From assembly GCF_014649035.1 (NCBI RefSeq), contig NZ_BMSG01000019.1, positions 1 through 64,000 of the forward strand: 64,000 nucleotides of DNA. Direction: 5' to 3'. Shown here one piece after another: positions 59,777-64,000 of this stretch. The position numbers were made by a program, and so were the translations under genes. Under the pieces are notes generated by a model, which was not told the DNA's origin, made no database searches, and worked only from the letters and a program-made list of their open reading frames with translations. Source of the stretch: Streptomyces sindenensis (lineage in GTDB: Bacteria > Actinomycetota > Actinomycetes > Streptomycetales > Streptomycetaceae). The first letter of the stretch is position 1, and every line of letters begins with the position of its first letter.

Positions 59777-60394
59777 ATGGCAGAAGCGGCGTACCGGCGT
59801 ATCGCCGCCGACATCCGCCGCCGCATCCGGGATGGCGACTGGACTATCGGCCAGCCGCTGCCTTCGCGCCGCGAGATGGCCAACCGGTACCACGTGCACG
59901 AGCAGACGATCCGCCTCGCCTACGACCTGCTCCGCAGGAGTGGTGTTCTCGACGGAGAGAAGGGGCGTCACGTCACGGTGGCGCATCCTCCTGCTGTGCG
60001 CACTCTCACGAACGCCGACCTGCCGTGGCCGTACAGCGCCGAGACCACCGACACCCGGCCGCGGCCCGCGACCGAAGAGCTCGCCGCCCGCCTCGGCGTT
60101 CGACCTGGGGCGATGTTGCAGCACGAGACGGTGGAGTGCCTCGACCCCGGGGGCCATTCGGCGATGATCGTGTCCTCTTGGTGGCGCGGAACGCGCAGCC
60201 CTCACGCCAGCCACGTGGTGGAGGTGGGCACAGCACCGCTGACTGTCAACCAGGCGCATTCCCTGGGCTTGCTGGTGGGCATGGTGGCGTTTCGTCTGGT
60301 GCGGACTCGCCTCGATGAGGACGGCGCTCCGGTGGAGACTGCTGATCTCGTCCTCCCCATCGATCGGTGGTTGATCCGTCTGCGCGGCCAGTGA
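59777..60394 (+). CDS. GntR-family regulator
   Basis: A 205-residue protein with a winged helix-turn-helix at about 5-65 (AYRRIAADIRRRIRDGDW, LPSRREMANRYHVHEQTIRLAYDLLRR) and a short UTRA-like C-terminal domain. Similar small GntR proteins accompany integrative plasmids of Streptomyces (KorSA-like), but also occur alone. The ATG has AAGAGG five bases upstream. The palindrome upstream suggests autoregulation. Confidence 0.85.
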   Translation: MAEAAYRRIAADIRRRIRDGDWTIGQPLPSRREMANRYHVHEQTIRLAYDLLRRSGVLDGEKGRHVTVAHPPAVRTLTNADLPWPYSAETTDTRPRPATEELAARLGVRPGAMLQHETVECLDPGGHSAMIVSSWWRGTRSPHASHVVEVGTAPLTVNQAHSLGLLVGMVAFRLVRTRLDEDGAPVETADLVLPIDRWLIRLRGQ

Positions 60395-60604
60395 CAGGCT
60401 GCGCCTACTGACTCTGGGGTCAGTCAGTCCATCGAGCCTTGCTCACTTTTGACTGAAAAACTAGTGCCATGCGGCAACTGATGCTCTGACCATGCGTCAG
60501 GGTCACCGCGCGTATAACTACAGGCCAGGGAGCAGGCAGCCCTTACTGGAAGACACCCCGGTCGGCGTGTGACCGTCCAGTACCGGTGACCGAAACCGGG
60601 CTGT

Positions 60605-60802
60605 TCATGGCCCGGTGCAGCAGGGGCCGGCCCACACCTCGGTGTCCAGGACGTGCGCCCCGTCCCGTTCCTGGATCACCCCGGCCGACACAGCGCCGTG
60701 GTCGAGGAGCTTCTTGCACCACACGCACGCCCGGCCCGCGGCCTGCTCCCACGTCAGCTCGGCCAGGGTCGGCAGCTGGCGTTCGACTGCTGTGCCGTTC
60801 AC
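60605..60802 (-). CDS. small cysteine-motif protein of unknown function
   Basis: A 65-residue protein not known to me by name. It has CVWC near the middle and PCC near the C-terminus, four cysteines that could bind zinc. It starts with GTG at 60802, overlapping the stop of the preceding gene by 4 bp (GTGA), so the two are translationally coupled. Longer readings upstream are antisense-like low-complexity sequence. Confidence 0.7.
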   Translation of the reverse strand: MNGTAVERQLPTLAELTWEQAAGRACVWCKKLLDHGAVSAGVIQERDGAHVLDTEVWAGPCCTGP

Positions 60803-61179
60803 CGTCCGACCGCAGCGGACGCCGCGTCTTCCAGGGCGGCCCGGAGCGCGGCGGTGTCGGTAAGGAACCCGTCGTCGCCGGGGCAGATCCGCCAGTGCGG
60901 GCCAGGCCCCTGGGTCCGTCTCGGCGGTGGGAACACCACGTGGGCTCCGGCCCCGAGGATGCGGGCGCCGGGCACCTCCTCGGGTTTCCACTCGGCGGCG
61001 GTCCCGGGGGCGATGAAGAAGTACATGCAGCCCTCGTGCGGGTCCTGGAGGGCGGCTCCGGCCCGGCTGCCGAGGATGGCGGCGGCGTCGCTGCCGACAC
61101 TGCGGGGGACACGGACGGCGTCCCAGGTGTCGCCGGCGGGCTCTAACCGACAGTTCTTGATCTTGGTCGTGGATGGCAC
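60799..61179 (-). CDS. hypothetical protein coupled to a small cysteine-motif gene
   Basis: A 126-residue protein of unknown function starting PSTTKIKNCRLEPAGDTWDAVRVPRS. The middle (GCMYFFIAPGTAAEW, GAHVVFPPP) looks like a compact beta-rich domain. It has no signal peptide or membrane segment. GTG at 61179 has AGGGAG six bases upstream. It is the first gene of a two-gene unit and is divergent from the XRE-type regulator at 61366. Confidence 0.75.
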   Translation of the reverse strand: MPSTTKIKNCRLEPAGDTWDAVRVPRSVGSDAAAILGSRAGAALQDPHEGCMYFFIAPGTAAEWKPEEVPGARILGAGAHVVFPPPRRTQGPGPHWRICPGDDGFLTDTAALRAALEDAASAAVGR

Positions 61180-61365
61180 TGGGTTCTCCCTGTGGCTGAG
61201 GTGATCGTCCACCAAGGTTGGGTCTGTGCCCGCGTGTTTTCGAGGGCTTTCAGAGGACTCTTGGCGTCACAGATGAGGACTTTCATGCGCCCATTGGGAG
61301 TACGACTGGCCACCCGTAGGGCCCGGTGTGAAACTGGGCGGCACTTGCCACGATGGAGGACCAGC

Positions 61366-62589
61366 GTGCCGCCGAAGCCCAGCAACACTCGACTCAAGTC
61401 CGCCCGTCTTGCCGCGGGTTACCACTCTCAGCAAGCCCTCGCCGAAGCCCTCGGCGTCGGTGTCCGTCAGGTTCGCCGGTGGGAGTCCGAAGCGCCGCCG
61501 TGGCCGCACCCCGACCTTCAGCAGGCTCTCACACGGGTCCTCGGCCAGGACCTCGAAGCCCTGGGTTTCACTCCGCCCGCAGGGCACGACCCGGTGCGGC
61601 GCACCCTCATCGCCGGAACCGCCGCCGCGGTAGGCCTGGCCGCTGTGCCGTCGCAGGCGTCCGCGACCATCCAGCCCGCGTCGGTGGCCGCCGACTATGA
61701 GGCGGTGACTCGGTCGCACCGGCGCCTGTACTGGTCGGTGGCGCCGGCCACCCTGCACCCTGCTGCGGTTGCGCACGCCACCCTCGGGTGTGCGCTCCTC
61801 CCAGAGTCCGCCGGTCGCACCCGCCAAGCAGTGGCCGCTGCCCTTGCGGAGACGTGGCTGCTCGCCGGGCGCATCGAGTTCTTCGACCTCCGCGAAGCCG
61901 ACCGGGCCGGCACCGCATGGCACCGGGCGCTCCAAGCTGCGGGCGAGGCGGATGATGCACTGCTCGGTGCGGCGATCCTCGCCCACACCGCGTTCATCCC
62001 TGCCTGGGCCGGCCGCCGGGACAACGCGGTGGAACGGATGACCGCAGCGCGCACCTACGCCCGCCGCGGCCCCGCCTCAGCCGAGTTGCTCGCATGGTTG
62101 GACGCGGTCGAGGCCGAGTGCGAAACCCGGTGCGGGAACACGAAGACGGCCCTGCACCTCATCGGGCACGGCGAGGACGTACTGGCCGCGGGTGGTGAGC
62201 ATGAGTCGCCGGCGTGGCTGGACTGGTTCAGCCCGGTCCGCCTGGCCGCGTTCAAGGGGAACACTCAGCTGAAGGCCGGGCACCTCCCCCAGGCCCGCGC
62301 CACGCTCCAGGGTGTCCTCGACGCTCTGCCCGCGGTGGAGGAAAAGCAGCGGTCCGTGATGCTCGGCGACCTCGCCGCGGTCGAGGTGGCCGCGGGGAAC
62401 CCGGAGGCGGCCTGCCGGTACGCGTGCGAGGCCCTCGATCAGCTGGAGGTCACCTGGTACGCGACGGGGATGGACCGGGTGCGGGACGTGCGGCGGGCGT
62501 TGGCCCCGCACCAGCATCAGCAGTGTGTGCGGGACCTCGATGAGCGTCTGTACGGGTGGTCGACGACCGTCAGTGCTCTCGCTCGTTGA
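61366..62589 (+). CDS. XRE-type regulator with TPR-like helical C-terminus
   Basis: A 407-residue protein. A helix-turn-helix lies at about 7-40 (LKSARLAAGYHSQQALAEALGVGVRQVRRWE, seen in parts). After a short linker (residues 85-110) an all-helical domain with repeat character fills the rest (ALAETWLLAGRIEFFDL, AAILAHTAFIPAWAGRRDNAVERM, KAGHLPQARATLQGVLDAL). GTG at 61366 has GGAGGA five bases upstream. Such Streptomyces regulators may sense peptides. It is divergent from the two small genes and overlaps the HAD remnant by 20 bp at its end. Confidence 0.85.
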   Translation: MPPKPSNTRLKSARLAAGYHSQQALAEALGVGVRQVRRWESEAPPWPHPDLQQALTRVLGQDLEALGFTPPAGHDPVRRTLIAGTAAAVGLAAVPSQASATIQPASVAADYEAVTRSHRRLYWSVAPATLHPAAVAHATLGCALLPESAGRTRQAVAAALAETWLLAGRIEFFDLREADRAGTAWHRALQAAGEADDALLGAAILAHTAFIPAWAGRRDNAVERMTAARTYARRGPASAELLAWLDAVEAECETRCGNTKTALHLIGHGEDVLAAGGEHESPAWLDWFSPVRLAAFKGNTQLKAGHLPQARATLQGVLDALPAVEEKQRSVMLGDLAAVEVAAGNPEAACRYACEALDQLEVTWYATGMDRVRDVRRALAPHQHQQCVRDLDERLYGWSTTVSALAR

Positions 62590-63207
62590 ACCTGGCGATG
62601 AGCGGGGACAGTTCGAGGAGGCTCTCCACCCGGAAGGTGGGGAGCTTCTCCGCTTCTTCTGTGTGCCACTGGATGGTGGCCCACGGCCCGCGATGGATGA
62701 GCGCGGTGTGCATGCCTGCGGCGGCGCCGGGCCGGAGGTCGTTGTCGACGCGGTCGCCGACGTAGAGGATCTCGTCGGGTTCGGCGGGGACGACGGCGGC
62801 GACGCGGTGGAAGAACTCGGGGTCTGGCTTGGAGGCGCCCCAATCGTCGGAGGTGCCGATGAGGTCGACGTCGGTGGCGAACAGGTCGCGGAGGATCCCG
62901 CCGGCGCGCACCGTCTGGTTGCCTGCGATGCCGAGCCAGAGTCCGTCGGCGCGGAGGGCCTTCAGGGAGTCCCGGACGTCGGGGTAGAGGTCGGTTTCGT
63001 CGAAGTGCTCGGGCTGTCCGGCTGCGGCGCGGGCGTCGCGTTCGGCGTAGAGGTCGAAGCCGGGTAGTCCTTGCCCTGCGCGATGGTGGCACCGAACTGG
63101 GCGGCGAACGTATGCCTCGGGACGCCGAGCCAGTCGGCCCAGGTGCCGTATTCCCGGGTTTCGTCTACGAGGCATTCTCCGACGTCGAACACGACTGCAC
63201 GAATCAT
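62570..63207 (-). pseudogene. HAD-superfamily hydrolase with a one-base frameshift
   Basis: The first part reads IRAVVFDVGECLVDETREYG (motif I FDVGE, where DxD is usual) to about 63065. The frame then breaks, and the rest continues in another frame: PGFDLYAERD, LGIAGNQTV (motif II), KPDPEFF (motif III) and LYVGDRVDNDL (motif IV). Adding one G to the CGGG run at 63061-63064 restores a single protein of about 212 residues. Motif I lacks the second aspartate. It may be a true pseudogene or a sequencing error. Its end overlaps the convergent XRE gene by 20 bp. Confidence 0.8.
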
Positions 63208-63268
63208 GTGGGCATCCTACGAGCTGCGGGCAGGGCTGATTGTCCCACCCGAGCCGTAGACTGCGGGC

Positions 63269-63445
63269 ATGCCCACTTCTCCCGCCCAGCCGCCGCATGC
63301 CCGGTCGCTGAGTGCTGTGAACGAGGAGATTCGGGGCCTGTTGGAGGCGGGGGGTTTGGTGTCGCCGGAGGGGCGCCGCCGGTATGAGGAGCTTCTGGTG
63401 GAGTGGGCTGCGGCGGTGCGCGGCGACGTGACTGAGGCGGCTTGA
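63269..63445 (+). CDS. 58-residue protein, probably leaderless
   Basis: ATG at 63269 opens 58 residues starting PTSPAQPPHARSLSAVNEEIRGLLEAGG and ending VTEAA. The body is acidic and helical. TAGACT at 63256-63261 is a good -10 element 7 bp before the ATG, which suggests a leaderless transcript. It is divergent from the HAD remnant. I do not know its family. The codon bias and composition support coding. Confidence 0.6.
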   Translation: MPTSPAQPPHARSLSAVNEEIRGLLEAGGLVSPEGRRRYEELLVEWAAAVRGDVTEAA

Positions 63446-63533
63446 TCGCGTTCGCGGTACTGCGGAAGTGATGCGCTGACCTGCCCGCTTCCCTCGCCTT
63501 GCAGATGACCGCAAACCGACAAGCATTTTCACC

Positions 63534-63549
63534 TTCGAGGGTCCTCGAA
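63534..63549. promoter_or_regulatory. 16-bp inverted repeat TTCGAGG-GT-CCTCGAA
   Basis: TTCGAGG (63534-63540) and CCTCGAA (63543-63549) are perfect inverted repeats around GT, next to an AT-richer stretch. It could be an operator or a recombination-type site; nothing else supports either. The rest of the 374-bp gap 63446-63819 shows no convincing gene. Confidence 0.4.
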
Positions 63550-63569
63550 AGTGATGCCGGAACGCACGA

Positions 63570-63598
63570 ACGCCCGCCCCCACGTGGAGGGCGGGCGT
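63570..63598. terminator. 10-bp-stem hairpin terminator
   Basis: ACGCCCGCCC (63570-63579) and GGGCGGGCGT (63589-63598) are perfect inverted repeats around CCACGTGGA. It probably ends transcription of the 58-residue gene. Confidence 0.8.
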
Positions 63599-63819
63599 AA
63601 GGCTGGACGTTGCCGGGGCTGGTCCCGTTCGGTGGACGTCCCCCTGTTGGGGCACCTTGCGGGTCCGGCTTCCGGCAGACGCGGCCCGCCCGGCTATGAG
63701 CCGACAGGTTCTCGGGTGCCACGGTTTCCCAGAAGCAGACGAGCAGGCCGTGACCAGCATGGCAGACGGCTCATTGTCGGTGCCGCCGTTTAGGCTTCCG
63801 GGCGTGGATAGACCGAGTG

Positions 63820-64000
63820 ATGATGATTCAGGCGTACCGCGATGTCGAGGCGGCGAAGGCGGAAGCGCTGAGTAAGCCGTACACCCGTGATGGCTGGGCG
63901 CCGCGGTTGGAGGCGGCGGAAACCTTCCAGCGGAAGGCTGGGGGTGGGGCGGTCGAGCAGGCCGTGAAGCGCATCGTGCTTCACCCCGAACTCGATAAGC
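63820..64000 (+). CDS. hypothetical protein, runs off the window end (partial)
   Basis: The frame is open from 63754 to the last base. ATG at 63820 or 63823 would give MIQAYRDVEAAKAEALSKPY and on to HPELDK at the edge. The sequence is helical with balanced charges and looks like a real protein start. No family is recognisable from about 60 residues, and there is no good ribosome site. An alternative 38-residue ORF in another frame (63759-63875) looks less protein-like. Confidence 0.5.
   Translation, partial: MMIQAYRDVEAAKAEALSKPYTRDGWAPRLEAAETFQRKAGGGAVEQAVKRIVLHPELDK

Overview
The window is chromosomal DNA of a Streptomyces or a very close actinomycete. GC content is very high, third codon positions are almost all G or C, GTG starts and 4-base ATGA/GTGA overlaps are frequent, and several gene families are typical of Streptomyces (XRE/DUF5753 with DUF397, RsbW-like ATPases, ECF41 sigma factors, a divergent second EF-Tu). 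Gene order tap-ureDGFCBA ... bioF/bioB-A-D ... purB ... tuf resembles, from memory, the S. coelicolor SCO1230-SCO1321 region. No rRNA, tRNA or CRISPR array was found.

Layout. 0-1.3 kb: a 170-bp inverted-repeat element with a CTAG duplication sits just before an epimerase/reductase gene. 1.3-8.4 kb: secreted tripeptidyl aminopeptidase, then the urease operon ureA-B-C-F-G-D (minus strand, no ureE), then a TetR regulator divergent from a membrane protein with duplicated operator-like sites. 9.6-12 kb: solitary Phd/YefM antitoxin back to back with a ClpP paralogue that lacks the catalytic histidine, then an NlpC/P60 hydrolase behind a ydaO-type c-di-AMP riboswitch. 12-15.7 kb: LysE/LysR pair and an ATPase/XRE/DUF397 trio. 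15.6-20.2 kb: biotin genes bioF divergent from bioBAD; BioB has a cysteine-rich tail. 20-29.6 kb: methyltransferase, GNAT, two CNNM/CorC-type CBS proteins, SGNH hydrolase, purB, mug, a ROK regulator, a 29-bp tandem hairpin array and a GntR regulator.

29.9-43.2 kb: ECF41 sigma factor and alpha/beta hydrolase, EamA exporter divergent from a MocR regulator, Tat-exported PhoD phosphatase behind a PHO-box-like repeat, a membrane-ACT-GNAT fusion, a transsulfuration enzyme with an Lrp regulator, a DUF885 protein, an ATP-grasp protein, and a rhodanese with an Lrp regulator. 43.2-59.3 kb: sbcDC, YigZ, CoA-binding protein, AAC(3)-like acetyltransferase flanked by 9-bp repeats, YbaK, XRE-cupin, two left-handed beta-helix proteins, thioesterase, QP-rich membrane protein, spermidine-synthase-like protein, EF-Tu with an upstream small ORF and possible attenuator, AlkD-like repair protein, VTT membrane protein and UppP.

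59.3-64 kb looks like accessory DNA: a hairpin-rich gap, a GntR regulator behind an 18-bp perfect palindrome, a coupled pair of small unknown genes divergent from an XRE/TPR-like regulator, a frameshifted HAD phosphatase, a leaderless small ORF and a gene running off the end. No integrase or att site is visible, so a mobile origin is inference.

Many genes are divergent regulator/target pairs (TetR/membrane protein, LysR/LysE, MocR/EamA, Lrp/transsulfuration enzyme, Lrp/rhodanese), and inverted repeats in several shared gaps are candidate operators. All function calls rest on sequence motifs and family knowledge; no database search was possible.
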